Source: an uncultured Clostridia bacterium (GTDB lineage: Bacteria > Bacillota > Clostridia > Oscillospirales > Acutalibacteraceae). From it: DNA of 39,744 nt. Positions 8,250-16,335 of the stretch are shown here, in pieces. Location: positions 1-39,744 of the forward strand of contig CAMHQC010000021.1 of the NCBI GenBank assembly GCA_946187325.1, given 5' to 3'. Position 1 is the stretch's first letter, and each line of letters starts with the position of its first letter. Below the pieces are notes generated by a model, which was given only the letters and a program-made list of their open reading frames with translations, ran no database searches and was not told the DNA's origin. The position numbers were made by a program, and so were the translations under genes.

Positions 8250-10622
8250 TTATTTCTTCTTGCCTCTGTAGTCAACATGCCAGAGATCCTTAGCGTACTC
8301 AAGGATAGCTCTGTCTGAGCTGAACTTACCGGCGTTAGCTACGTTCATTAAGCACTTTCTGCCGAACTCAATTCTCTTGGAGTAATCGGCGTTAGCCTGA
8401 ATCTTAGCGTCGACATAGCTTCTGAGATCGTAAAGTACGAAGTAATGGTCGGGAGCGTGCCATGAAGCGCCGTCAAGGAGAGCCTTATGGAGCTCGGCAA
8501 AGCTTCCCTCGCCCTGAGCGTTTCCGTCGCTTACAGTACCGTCAACGAGTGTATCGACAACTTTCTTGATCTCGGGGTCGGAGTTATAGATTGTACGTGA
8601 AGAATAAGTATCCTTAATCTTCTCGATTTCGTCAACCTCAGCGCCGAAGATGTACTCGTTCTCTTTACCCGCTTCCTGAGCGATTTCGATATTAGCGCCG
8701 TCCCAAGTACCGAGAGTAACCGCGCCGTTTATCATAAACTTCATATTACCTGTGCCTGAAGCCTCTGTTCCCGCGAGCGAAGTCTGCTCGGAGATATCAG
8801 CCGCGGTAACAATCTTCTCAGCGTAGCTTACGTTATAGTTAGAGCAGTAAACAACCTGTAGTTTATCCTTAGTATCGGGATCGTTGTTTACGAGATTAGC
8901 GATTTCGTTGATGTACTTGATAATAGCCTTAGCGCGGGCGTAACCGGGAGCCGCCTTAGCGCCGAAGATAAAGCAGGTCGGGTTCCAGTTTTTGAGCTCG
9001 CCGTTCTTGAGCTTTAAGTAAATCATCATAATCGAGAAAGCGTTAATGAGCTGTCTCTTATACTCGTGGAGACGTTTAACCTGAACGTCAAAAATCATAG
9101 TAGGATCAACGTCGATACCGTCCATCTTCTTGATATAAGCCGCGAGTTCTTTCTTCTTCTTAGCTTTAATCTTGTTGAACTTCTTAACAGTTTCGTCGTC
9201 CATCTTCTTATTGAGCTTAGAGAGCTTGGATAAATCCTTGAGCCAAGCTTCGCTGCCGACATTCTCGGTAATGAACTCGGAGAGCTCAGGGTTACAAAGT
9301 CCGAGCCATCTTCTCTGAGTAATACCGTTAGTCTTGTTCTGGAAGCGCTCGGGATATACCTGATACCACTCTTTAAGAACGTCATGTTTAAGGATTTCTG
9401 TATGAATCTGAGCAACGCCGTTAACGTATGTGCTTACATAAGTAGCAAGACGAGCCATATGAACAGTGTTGTTGTCAACGATTCGCATATTAGCCTTCAT
9501 TTCTTCGCTTACACCCATAGCGTTGAGCTCTTCCTGGAGCTTATTGGCGATAAGGCAGATGATGTGGTAAATCTCGGGAACTACGTCCATCATAAGATCG
9601 GCGTGCCATTTCTCTAAAGCCTCTCCGAGTACAGTGTGGTTAGTGTAGGAGCAGGTCTTACGAGCGATTTCGAACGCCTCGTCAAATGTCTTTCCGTCGT
9701 TCATAAGAAGTCTTACGAGCTCGGGGATAGCCGATACGGGATGAGTATCGTTGAGCTGGAATACGTAATCCTCGTGGAAGTGGCTGAAGTCGTTACCGTA
9801 CTTAGCCTTATAGTTTCTCATAATATCCTGGAGAGAAGCTGAGCAGAAGAAATACTGCTGCTTAAGTCTTAATACCTTACCCTCTCTGGAGTTATCGTTA
9901 GGATAGAGAACGCGGGAGATGTTCTCGGCGTCGTTCTTGGCCTGAACCGCGCTGTTGTAGTGTGAGTTATTGAACTCTGTAAAATCGAAGTCCTCTACAG
10001 CTTCAGCCTGCCATAAACGAAGTGTGTTAATGTTCTTAGTGCCGTAACCGATAATAGCCATATCGTAAGGAACAGCTTTTACAGTCTGGCCCTTGAACTC
10101 AACCTCTACAGCCTGATCCTCGCGGCGAATACACCAAGGATCTTCGAATCTCTGCCAATCATCAGCGGTTTCTACCTGGTAACCGTTCTCGATAAGCTGT
10201 TTAAAAAGACCGTACTTATAACGGATTCCATAGCCGTCGAGCGGAACTTCCTGAGTAGCGGCTGAGTCGAGATAACAAGCGGCAAGTCTTCCGAGACCGC
10301 CGTTACCTAACGCTGCGTCGTCGATTTCTTCGAATACGTTGATGTCGATACCCTTTTTCTTAAGTAAAGCCTTAGTTTCGTCTAAGATACCTAAGCAGTA
10401 AAGGTTGTTGTACATCATACGTCCCATAAGGAACTCCGCGGAGAAGTAGTAAGCTCTTCTACCGGAAGCGTGCTTTTTCTTACTTTTAGCCCAGTTGTCA
10501 GCGATTTCGGTCTGTACTACTTTACCGAGAGCGTTGTGAAGCTGAGCGGGAGTAAGATCCTCAGGCTTCTCACAGTAGAGAGCCTGTGAAGTTAGTTTCA
10601 GTTCGTCCATTAGATTACCCAT
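8250..10622 (-). CDS. glgP: Glycogen/alpha-glucan phosphorylase
   Basis: The enzyme removes glucose units from alpha-1,4-glucan with phosphate, giving glucose 1-phosphate in the cytoplasm. The 790-residue product has the GT35 hallmarks: the N-terminal stretch GNGGLGRLAACYLDS, the glucan-site segment QLNDTHPVSAIPEL, VKRLHEYKRQLIN, and the pyridoxal-phosphate lysine motif EASGTGNMKFMINGA near residue 660. Length matches bacterial GlgP. I chose ATG 10622 (MGNLMDEL), 7 bases after a GGAGG site and 2 bases after the malQ stop. An upstream in-frame start at 10661 would overlap malQ by 37 bases and has no better site. It is co-transcribed with malQ and ends at the terminator at 8157. Confidence 0.97.
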   Translation of the reverse strand: MGNLMDELKLTSQALYCEKPEDLTPAQLHNALGKVVQTEIADNWAKSKKKHASGRRAYYFSAEFLMGRMMYNNLYCLGILDETKALLKKKGIDINVFEEIDDAALGNGGLGRLAACYLDSAATQEVPLDGYGIRYKYGLFKQLIENGYQVETADDWQRFEDPWCIRREDQAVEVEFKGQTVKAVPYDMAIIGYGTKNINTLRLWQAEAVEDFDFTEFNNSHYNSAVQAKNDAENISRVLYPNDNSREGKVLRLKQQYFFCSASLQDIMRNYKAKYGNDFSHFHEDYVFQLNDTHPVSAIPELVRLLMNDGKTFDEAFEIARKTCSYTNHTVLGEALEKWHADLMMDVVPEIYHIICLIANKLQEELNAMGVSEEMKANMRIVDNNTVHMARLATYVSTYVNGVAQIHTEILKHDVLKEWYQVYPERFQNKTNGITQRRWLGLCNPELSEFITENVGSEAWLKDLSKLSKLNKKMDDETVKKFNKIKAKKKKELAAYIKKMDGIDVDPTMIFDVQVKRLHEYKRQLINAFSIMMIYLKLKNGELKNWNPTCFIFGAKAAPGYARAKAIIKYINEIANLVNNDPDTKDKLQVVYCSNYNVSYAEKIVTAADISEQTSLAGTEASGTGNMKFMINGAVTLGTWDGANIEIAQEAGKENEYIFGAEVDEIEKIKDTYSSRTIYNSDPEIKKVVDTLVDGTVSDGNAQGEGSFAELHKALLDGASWHAPDHYFVLYDLRSYVDAKIQANADYSKRIEFGRKCLMNVANAGKFSSDRAILEYAKDLWHVDYRGKKK

Positions 10623-10624
10623 AG

Positions 10625-12118
10625 TTAATCCTCCATTCGTCCGTATGTATCGGACATCCAATATAATCTTTGCGCAAGCTCGTCCGTAAGAGCGTCAGCG
10701 TCCATTCTCCATACCCAGTTACCGCCTAAGGTAGAGGGGATGTTCATTCTCGCTTCGCTTCCGAGTCCGAGTATATCCTGCATTTGTATTACCGCGTAAT
10801 CAGCTATACATTCGTAAGCTGTACGGATTAAGCCCCAGTTAAATTCTTCGTCCTTACCCATTTTACAGTACTCTTTAGCGCACTTTATTTCCTCGGGTTC
10901 AGCCTCGCTGTACCAGCCCATAACGGTATCGTTATCGTGGGTTCCCGTGTAAACAACACAGTTTGAGTTTTCGTAGTTGCAGGGTAAGAAGTCGTTTTCT
11001 TCGTCGCCGTCGAACGCGAACTCGAGAACCTTCATTCCCGGGTATCCGCTGTCCTTGAGGAGCTGTTCAACGCCTTCGGATAAATCGCCGAGATCCTCGG
11101 CTACAATCGGAATATCTCCGATAGCTTCTTTCATTTTATCGAAAAAGTCCATTCCGGGTCCGTCGAGCCATTCGCCGACTATAGCGTTTTCGGCGCCGAA
11201 CGGAATAGCGTAATAATCGTTAAAAGCGCGGAAGTGGTCTATTCTCGTAATATCGTAGAGATTAGCCGCCGCCGCGATACGGTTAAACCACCATACGTAA
11301 TCGGTTTCCTTTAAGTACTCCCAATCGTAAAGCGGGTTACCCCATAGCTGTCCTGTTTCAGAGAAATAATCGGGAGGACATCCCGCTACGCATACGGGCT
11401 CGTTGTTCTCGTCGAGCCAGAATACATCGGGGTTAGCCCATGTATCAGCCGAGTCCATAGCGACGTAAATCGGCATATCGCCTAAAATCTCGATTCCGAG
11501 TTCATTTACATACTCGCGGAAATCGTACCACTGTTCATAGAATTTAAATTGAATCCATTTCCAGAAATCAATATCTTCACTTAATTTTTTCTTGTACTTT
11601 CTTACAGCGGCGGGTTTACGCATTTTAATAGCTTCGTCGGGCCATTCGGTCCAGGCGTTCATATCGAAATGCTTTTTAACCGCCATATAAAGAGCGTAAT
11701 CGTCGAGCCAATGCTTATTATCCTTTTTAAATTCCTCGAATACATCGAGTTCATAATCCTCAATATAAGTGTCATAAGCCTTTTTCAAAACTACGAAACG
11801 ATTGTTGTAGATTTTTTCGTAATCTACCTCGTTGGGATTATCTCCCCAATCAATAGCGTCGAGCTGTTCCTTAGAGATAAGCTCCTCCTCAACCAGCGTG
11901 TCAAGATCGATAAGATACGGGTTTCCCGCGTAGGTCGAGAAAGACTGGTACGGAGAATCACCGTAGCTCGTCGGGCCCGCGGGTAAAATCTGCCAGATTT
12001 TCTGACCCGCCTGAGCCAAGAAGTCCGCAAACTCTCTCGCTTCTTTACCGATTGTACCGATACCGTAAGGCGACGGAAGCGATGTAATCGGCATTAAAAT
12101 TCCGGCCACTCTTGCCAT
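10625..12118 (-). CDS. malQ: 4-alpha-glucanotransferase (amylomaltase)
   Basis: This is a GH77 enzyme that transfers maltodextrin segments between glucans and releases glucose, working in the cytoplasm with the phosphorylase encoded next. The 497-residue protein opens with AGILMPITSLPSPYGIGTIG. It shows the three catalytic regions: RIDHFRAFNDYYAIP (nucleophile Asp), IVAEDLGDL (acid/base Glu) and YTGTHDNDTVMGWY (third Asp). ATG 12118 is preferred because AAGGGAG lies 8 bases upstream. A start six codons earlier has no site. A good sigma-A promoter at 12195-12223 precedes it, flanked by two copies of a 20-base motif. Confidence 0.97.
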   Translation of the reverse strand: MARVAGILMPITSLPSPYGIGTIGKEAREFADFLAQAGQKIWQILPAGPTSYGDSPYQSFSTYAGNPYLIDLDTLVEEELISKEQLDAIDWGDNPNEVDYEKIYNNRFVVLKKAYDTYIEDYELDVFEEFKKDNKHWLDDYALYMAVKKHFDMNAWTEWPDEAIKMRKPAAVRKYKKKLSEDIDFWKWIQFKFYEQWYDFREYVNELGIEILGDMPIYVAMDSADTWANPDVFWLDENNEPVCVAGCPPDYFSETGQLWGNPLYDWEYLKETDYVWWFNRIAAAANLYDITRIDHFRAFNDYYAIPFGAENAIVGEWLDGPGMDFFDKMKEAIGDIPIVAEDLGDLSEGVEQLLKDSGYPGMKVLEFAFDGDEENDFLPCNYENSNCVVYTGTHDNDTVMGWYSEAEPEEIKCAKEYCKMGKDEEFNWGLIRTAYECIADYAVIQMQDILGLGSEARMNIPSTLGGNWVWRMDADALTDELAQRLYWMSDTYGRMED

Positions 12119-12146
12119 AAATTCAACTCCCTTCAATTATTTATAA

Positions 12147-12167
12147 TGTACGTTCATCTGAGATAAC
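12147..12167. promoter_or_regulatory. Candidate operator copy 1 in the malQ leader
   Basis: TGTACGTTCATCTGAGATAAC nearly repeats the motif at 12252-12271, in the same orientation. It lies about 28 bases downstream of the -10 box in the malQ leader. Confidence 0.4.
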
Positions 12168-12194
12168 CTCAAGCTACCCCACATTAGTAGTTTC

Positions 12195-12223
12195 ATTCTA
12201 CCATATCCCCAAGGATTTATCAA
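12195..12223 (-). promoter_or_regulatory. Sigma-A promoter of malQ-glgP
   Basis: On the minus strand TTGATA, a 17-base spacer and TAGAAT, both boxes one mismatch from consensus. The predicted start of transcription gives a leader of about 70 bases to the malQ ATG. Confidence 0.7.
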
Positions 12224-12251
12224 TACTTTATTTCAAAAATTTTCGTCATTT

Positions 12252-12271
12252 TGTACATTCATTTGAGTAAC
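12252..12271. promoter_or_regulatory. Candidate operator copy 2 upstream of the malQ promoter
   Basis: TGTACATTCATTTGAGTAAC, the partner of 12147-12167. The two copies are 105 bp apart, close to ten helical turns, with the promoter between them. An adjacent 8-9-8 inverted repeat (AAAACCTA/TAGGTTTT, 12272-12296) may belong to the same control region. Confidence 0.4.
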
Positions 12272-12338
12272 AAAACCTATGCGATTGTTAGGTTTTAATA
12301 CTTTATTTTAAAAAATGTTTTTATAGCGCCGAAAAGAA

Positions 12339-12373
12339 AAGGTCTAAATCCGTTTTTAACAGATTTAGACCTT
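12339..12373 (-). terminator. Terminator of the tautomerase-to-HAD operon
   Basis: A 12-bp perfect stem, AAGGTCTAAATC / GATTTAGACCTT, with an 11-base loop. It is followed by TTCTTTTC on the minus strand, 4 bases after the HAD gene's stop codon. Confidence 0.85.
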
Positions 12374-12376
12374 AAT

Positions 12377-13015
12377 TTATATTTTCACTTCGCCCAGCGA
12401 ACTCAAAACGCAATCGCACATACCGCGAATTTCATCCGTCGGCTCTATCATATCGGGTATCATAACGGTTTTCATCCCCGCAAAATATGCGGATTTTATT
12501 CCGTTAAAGCTGTCCTCAAGCGCCATACACTCCGACGGCTTTAAACCGAGCTTTTCAGCCGCCTTTAAAAACGGCTCGGGAGCGGGCTTTCCTTTTTCGA
12601 CATCCTCGGCGCATACGAGCTCGTCAAAATAGTCGTAAACCCCGGCGGTTTTTAAAGTTCGCTCGGCGCTTTTTCGGGTAGTCGAGGTTGACAGCGCGAT
12701 TTTTATACCCTTAGCCTTACATTCGTTAAGAATATCAAACAGGCCGTCCTTAACGGGAACGCCGTGCTTATCGGTATAGCCGGTAAAGGCTTCACGGCAG
12801 CTCTGTCTGAATTTATCATAATCAAATTTTTCACCGTAAAGCTTGTTAAAAAACACAGGCAAATCGGCGGTGCGTTTGCCGATAGTATTTTTGTAATCCT
12901 CGACGGTAAAAACTCTGCCGTCTTTTTCGAGGATTTCTCTCTGAAGCTTGTAAGTCAGGTTCTCGGTATCAAACATCAAACCGTCCATATCGAAAACCGC
13001 GCCTTTTATACTCAT
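12377..13015 (-). CDS. HAD-superfamily hydrolase (beta-phosphoglucomutase/phosphatase-like)
   Basis: This 212-residue cytoplasmic protein has all four HAD motifs: DMDGLMFDTE near residues 9-18 (nucleophile Asp and acid Asp), LSTSTTR (motif II Ser/Thr), the Lys in EKGKPAPEPF (motif III) and ALEDSFNGIKSA (motif IV). The cap inserted after motif I places it in subfamily IA, with sugar-phosphate phosphatases and beta-phosphoglucomutase. The substrate cannot be named. Its ATG overlaps the murF stop (ATGA), so it is the last, coupled gene of the cell-wall operon. That linkage does not by itself prove a role in wall synthesis. Confidence 0.9.
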   Translation of the reverse strand: MSIKGAVFDMDGLMFDTENLTYKLQREILEKDGRVFTVEDYKNTIGKRTADLPVFFNKLYGEKFDYDKFRQSCREAFTGYTDKHGVPVKDGLFDILNECKAKGIKIALSTSTTRKSAERTLKTAGVYDYFDELVCAEDVEKGKPAPEPFLKAAEKLGLKPSECMALEDSFNGIKSAYFAGMKTVMIPDMIEPTDEIRGMCDCVLSSLGEVKI

Positions 13016-14352
13016 AGCTTCTTTAACTCCTCGGTGATTTTCTCAAACGCCATACTGTGACTCGCTTTAACGAGCACAACGTCGCCGTCCTGTATAATTT
13101 CGGGGAGCTTTTCGATAAACTCCTCTTTGGTTTCAAAATACATTCCGTCCGACCCCTTGGCGAGTTCCTTTGCGAGAGGACCTATAGCGATTACCTTATC
13201 GCATTTTTTAGCGTATACGCCGACTTCAAAATGCAGAGCAAGTTCGTTTTCGCCGAGCTCCTTCATATCGCCGAGCACCGCAACCTTTCTGCCGTCGAAG
13301 TTCATAAGCGTATCGATAGCCGCCTTTACGGAGGTCGGGTTAGCGTTATAGCAGTCGTCGATTATTTTAATTTTCCCGGTATCAATGAGATTGGCGCGGC
13401 TTCCGACGGTTTTATACGCGGAGATACCAGCCTTAATCTCGTCGTCGGTAAGTCCGAGCTGAACGCCTACGACGGCAGCCGCCAGGGCGTTAGCGACCAT
13501 ATATGTTCCAATCGCGGGGATAGTTACGCTGAGACGCTTTCCGCCGAAGATTAGGTCCGCGTCTACGCCGAGAACTCCGTTATTTTTAATATTCTCGGCT
13601 CGGTATTCTTCGTCATTCATTCCGTAGAAAATCGGAGCTTTTCCTTTAACCTCTTTAACCTTATTGAGCTTATCGTCGTCGCCGTTTAAAACCACGACTC
13701 CGCCGTCGCGAAGGTTATCGAACATCTCGGTTTTAGCCTTAAACACGCCGTCGCGATCGCCGAGATTTTCGAGGTGGCATTCTCCGATTATTGTGATAAC
13801 CTCAATAGTCGGCTGTACCATTTCGGAAATTCTCCGCATTTCTCCGAAGCCCGAAATTCCCATCTCGACAACAGCCGCCTCGGTATCGTCGTCCATTCCG
13901 AATAAAGTAAGCGGAACGCCGAGCTCGTTGTTGAGGTTGCCTTGGGTTTTATGGATATTAAACTTCTGAGCCAGCACAGAGGAAATCATCTCTTTTGTCG
14001 AGGTTTTTCCTACGCTTCCGCTTATTCCGACAATCGGAATATCAAACAGCTCGCGGTAAGCCTTGGCAATTTTTTTAACCGCCTTTAAGGTATCGTCCAC
14101 GAGTATATAGGGCTTGGAAGCGTTTTCGGGAGCTTTCTCGCAAAGCGCGCATACCGCTCCGCTCTCGTAGCATTTTTCGATAAAATCGTGACCGTCAACC
14201 CGGGCGCCTTTTATCGCTAAAAACAGGGAATTTTCCTTTATATTACGGCTGTCCCGCTCTATAGAGGACACAGCGGTATTTTTTAAACTTTCGTCGCCTA
14301 TATATTTTCCGCCGCAGGCTTCAGCAATCTGTTTTAGAGTAAAATGTTTCAT
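13012..14352 (-). CDS. murF: UDP-N-acetylmuramoyl-tripeptide--D-alanyl-D-alanine ligase
   Basis: MurF adds the D-Ala-D-Ala dipeptide to the UDP-MurNAc-tripeptide, the last cytoplasmic step of the peptidoglycan precursor, and uses the product of the ddl gene just upstream. The 446-residue protein shows the N-terminal substrate domain (SIERDSRNIKENSLFLAIKG), the Mur-ligase ATP loop GISGSVGKTSTKEMI, the GNLNNELGVPLTL stretch typical of MurF, EMGISGFGEMRRIS and DDCYNANPTSVKAAID in the C-terminal domain. The start is uncertain: GTG 14358 overlaps the ddl stop (GTGA) and ATG 14352 is two codons later. Neither has a strong ribosome site, so coupling to ddl is likely. Confidence 0.96.
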   Translation of the reverse strand: MKHFTLKQIAEACGGKYIGDESLKNTAVSSIERDSRNIKENSLFLAIKGARVDGHDFIEKCYESGAVCALCEKAPENASKPYILVDDTLKAVKKIAKAYRELFDIPIVGISGSVGKTSTKEMISSVLAQKFNIHKTQGNLNNELGVPLTLFGMDDDTEAAVVEMGISGFGEMRRISEMVQPTIEVITIIGECHLENLGDRDGVFKAKTEMFDNLRDGGVVVLNGDDDKLNKVKEVKGKAPIFYGMNDEEYRAENIKNNGVLGVDADLIFGGKRLSVTIPAIGTYMVANALAAAVVGVQLGLTDDEIKAGISAYKTVGSRANLIDTGKIKIIDDCYNANPTSVKAAIDTLMNFDGRKVAVLGDMKELGENELALHFEVGVYAKKCDKVIAIGPLAKELAKGSDGMYFETKEEFIEKLPEIIQDGDVVLVKASHSMAFEKITEELKKL

Positions 14353-14354
14353 AA

Positions 14355-15389
14355 TCACCTGTATTTATCCAAAGATAATTCAACAATTTTTTCGCATAAA
14401 TCGGGATAGCTTATGCCCACAGCCGCCGCTTCCTGAGGAAGAAGGCTTGTCGGAGTCATACCCGGGAGGGTATTAGCCTCGAGACAGTAGGCGTCGCCGT
14501 TTTCGTCGAGAATAAAATCCATACGCGCGTAGGCTTCAAGACACAGCGCCCTGTACGCGTTGAACGCACTTTCCCTGAGCACCTTATCCTCGGCTTCGGT
14601 TATCTTAGCGGGACATTCCTCGATAGTCAGCCCTGCCTGGTATTTAGCCTTATAGTCGTAAAATCCTGTGGTCGGGATAATCTCAATCGGCGGTAAAACC
14701 TTATCGCCCAGAACGCCGACGGAAAACTCCCGTCCCGTAACGAACTGCTCAATTACAATCTCGTCCTCGTATCTGAACGCGTCCTTGACCGCCGCGTCAA
14801 ACTCCTCGCGGTTATCCGCTCTCGATATACCGACGCTGCTTCCGCCCGAGCAAGGCTTAATAACACAGGGAAAAATATCCCAACTGTTATAATCCTCGTC
14901 CTGTTTAAAAATCTCGCCCTTAGGGTTTAAGACCTTGTGCATATCGAAAAGCGATTTAGTAATACCCTTATCCATAGCGAGCGCCGCTGAAAGATAATCC
15001 GCGCCCGTGTACTTAATTCCGAGTATATCGAAAGCCGCCTGAAGCTGTCCGTTTTCACCCTCGCCGCCGTGAACGGCGAAGAAGGTTATATCGGCGTATC
15101 GGCAGATTTCAACAACGTTCTTGCCAAGGAAGCAATCGCTCTTATCCTTCCTCATCGCCTTAACTTCTTCCAAGTCGGGTTCTTTATCGCCTACGCCGTT
15201 GAAGGTCACGAGGTCGGCGTTGTTTTCAAAAAGCTCTTTCGGGTCGCATTCTTCTTCCCAACCGAGAAAAACATCGATAAAAACGACGTTATGACCTTTT
15301 TCTCTCAGAGCGTTTTTTATCTTATTTCCCGAAGAAATCGCGACGTCTCTCTCGGTACTGAGTCCGCCTGTAATTACTGCTATATTCAT
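14355..15389 (-). CDS. ddl: D-alanine--D-alanine ligase
   Basis: This ATP-grasp enzyme joins two D-alanines for peptidoglycan. Key segments of the 344-residue protein are the N-terminal GGLSTERDVAISSG, FFAVHGGEGENGQLQ, the ATP-site FPCVIKPCSGGSSVGIS, and the omega-loop FYDYKAKYQAG. The Tyr of AKY is the residue found in D-Ala:D-Ala rather than D-Ala:D-Lac ligases, so the gene does not suggest vancomycin-type precursors. I prefer ATG 15389 because AGGGG is then 8 bases upstream, against 2 bases for the ATG at 15395. The YjbQ gene ends 11 bases before it and murF overlaps its stop. Confidence 0.97.
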   Translation of the reverse strand: MNIAVITGGLSTERDVAISSGNKIKNALREKGHNVVFIDVFLGWEEECDPKELFENNADLVTFNGVGDKEPDLEEVKAMRKDKSDCFLGKNVVEICRYADITFFAVHGGEGENGQLQAAFDILGIKYTGADYLSAALAMDKGITKSLFDMHKVLNPKGEIFKQDEDYNSWDIFPCVIKPCSGGSSVGISRADNREEFDAAVKDAFRYEDEIVIEQFVTGREFSVGVLGDKVLPPIEIIPTTGFYDYKAKYQAGLTIEECPAKITEAEDKVLRESAFNAYRALCLEAYARMDFILDENGDAYCLEANTLPGMTPTSLLPQEAAAVGISYPDLCEKIVELSLDKYR

Positions 15390-15400
15390 ATACATTACCC

Positions 15401-15817
15401 CTATTCGCCGATTATTTTTATCAGCGCGTGTTTATCTCTTTTTCCGTCAAGTTCATAGTAAAAAATCTGTTCCCACGTACCGAAGTCAAGCCGTCCGCCG
15501 GTTATAGCGCAGACAACCTCTCTGCCCATAATGGTACGTTTGAGATGAGCGTCAGCGTTATCCTCGAAGCCGTTGTGGTCGTACTGACTGTAAGGCTTTT
15601 CGGGAGCGAGCTTTTCGAGCCAGCGTTCGTAGTCGCGGTGAAGTCCGCTTTCGTCGTCGTTAATAAAAACCGACGCGGTTATATTCATAGCGTTAACGAG
15701 GACTAAGCCCTCTTTTACTCCGCTTTCATCGATAGCTTTTTGGACATCTTCTGTTATCCTTACAATCTGGCGGCGCTTAGGCACATTGAACCATAATTCT
15801 TTACGATAGCTTTTCAT
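15401..15817 (-). CDS. YjbQ/UPF0047 family protein
   Basis: The 138-residue protein has the family's full length and landmarks: [57 protein letters not shown] and [13 protein letters not shown]. The Asn/Thr/Asp and His-Leu-Lys positions are those conserved in YjbQ. Members are beta-barrel trimers sometimes labelled secondary thiamine-phosphate synthases because of weak side activity; the true role is unknown. Its ATG is 2 bases after the tautomerase stop, with AAAGGATG inside the tautomerase 3' end as the ribosome site. No thiamine gene is near. Confidence 0.93.
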   Translation of the reverse strand: MKSYRKELWFNVPKRRQIVRITEDVQKAIDESGVKEGLVLVNAMNITASVFINDDESGLHRDYERWLEKLAPEKPYSQYDHNGFEDNADAHLKRTIMGREVVCAITGGRLDFGTWEQIFYYELDGKRDKHALIKIIGE

Positions 15818-15819
15818 AT

Positions 15820-16161
15820 TTAAAACATCCTTTTATTAAATCCCCAGTTTTCGACTTCCTCAAATTTAACGTAACAGAATTCCGGCGCGACTCCGGCGCA
15901 ATCCTCGAGGATATCGCAAATCGTCGCGGTTAAATCAGTATAAGCCTCGCGGGTGGATTTTCCGAAAATTTTAACCTCGACAAACGCTGCCGACCGTTTA
16001 TCGCCATGGAACATCATACTGATATTATCCTCAACCGCGCACATAAAATAGTTCGAGGTTTTTCCGGGGAGCAAGGTTATTGACTCGGTTAAACGATTTT
16101 CGATTTCGAGCTTAGTCTGTTCGCTGAGTTTAGCTGAAGTTTTTACATTTATAAAAGGCAT
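15820..16161 (-). CDS. MIF-type tautomerase
   Basis: The 113-residue protein matches the macrophage migration inhibitory factor family in length and layout. Pro follows the initiator Met ([13 protein letters not shown]), which is the catalytic base in MIF tautomerases. A central [14 protein letters not shown] matches the MIF LHSIGKI region, and the C-terminus [11 protein letters not shown] parallels the human VGWNNSTFA end. There is no signal peptide. It probably tautomerises a phenylpyruvate-like keto acid, or the fold serves another role; the substrate is not known. It is the first gene of the YjbQ-ddl-murF operon, with GGAGG 7 bases before the ATG and a near-consensus promoter 50-80 bases upstream. 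Confidence 0.88.
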   Translation of the reverse strand: MPFINVKTSAKLSEQTKLEIENRLTESITLLPGKTSNYFMCAVEDNISMMFHGDKRSAAFVEVKIFGKSTREAYTDLTATICDILEDCAGVAPEFCYVKFEEVENWGFNKRMF

Positions 16162-16211
16162 TTTTATTCCTCCGTTTTAACAATTTATACTCTATTAATT
16201 CATACTCTATT

Positions 16212-16240
16212 AGTATATTACTTTTAATTCTTTCCGTCAA
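16212..16240 (-). promoter_or_regulatory. Sigma-A promoter of the tautomerase-ddl-murF operon
   Basis: Minus strand TTGACG, 17-base spacer, TATACT. The -10 box overlaps the second of two direct repeats of ATACTCTATTA (16187-16197 and 16202-16212). Confidence 0.8.
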
Positions 16241-16299
16241 TATTTTTTTATGTCCGCGCCGGACAGTGCATTTCTTATTTTATTTCTATGGTGTAAAAA

Positions 16300-16329
16300 G
16301 CCGGGAACATAGAAAATAAAGTTCCCGGC
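16300..16329 (-). terminator. Terminator of the mrp operon
   Basis: A perfect 9-bp GC-rich stem, GCCGGGAAC / GTTCCCGGC, followed by TTTTTACACC on the minus strand, 7 bases after the mrp stop codon. Confidence 0.92.
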
Positions 16330-16335
16330 ATTAAT

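Noticed and set aside
9095..9415. A 106-codon minus-strand frame inside glgP
   Set aside because: It is a shadow of the clear phosphorylase frame, Arg/Ser/Leu-rich, and has no ribosome site.
14355..15389. Possible vancomycin-type D-Ala:D-Lac ligase
   Set aside because: The omega loop carries AKY as in D-Ala:D-Ala ligases, and no vanH, vanX or two-component regulator genes are nearby.
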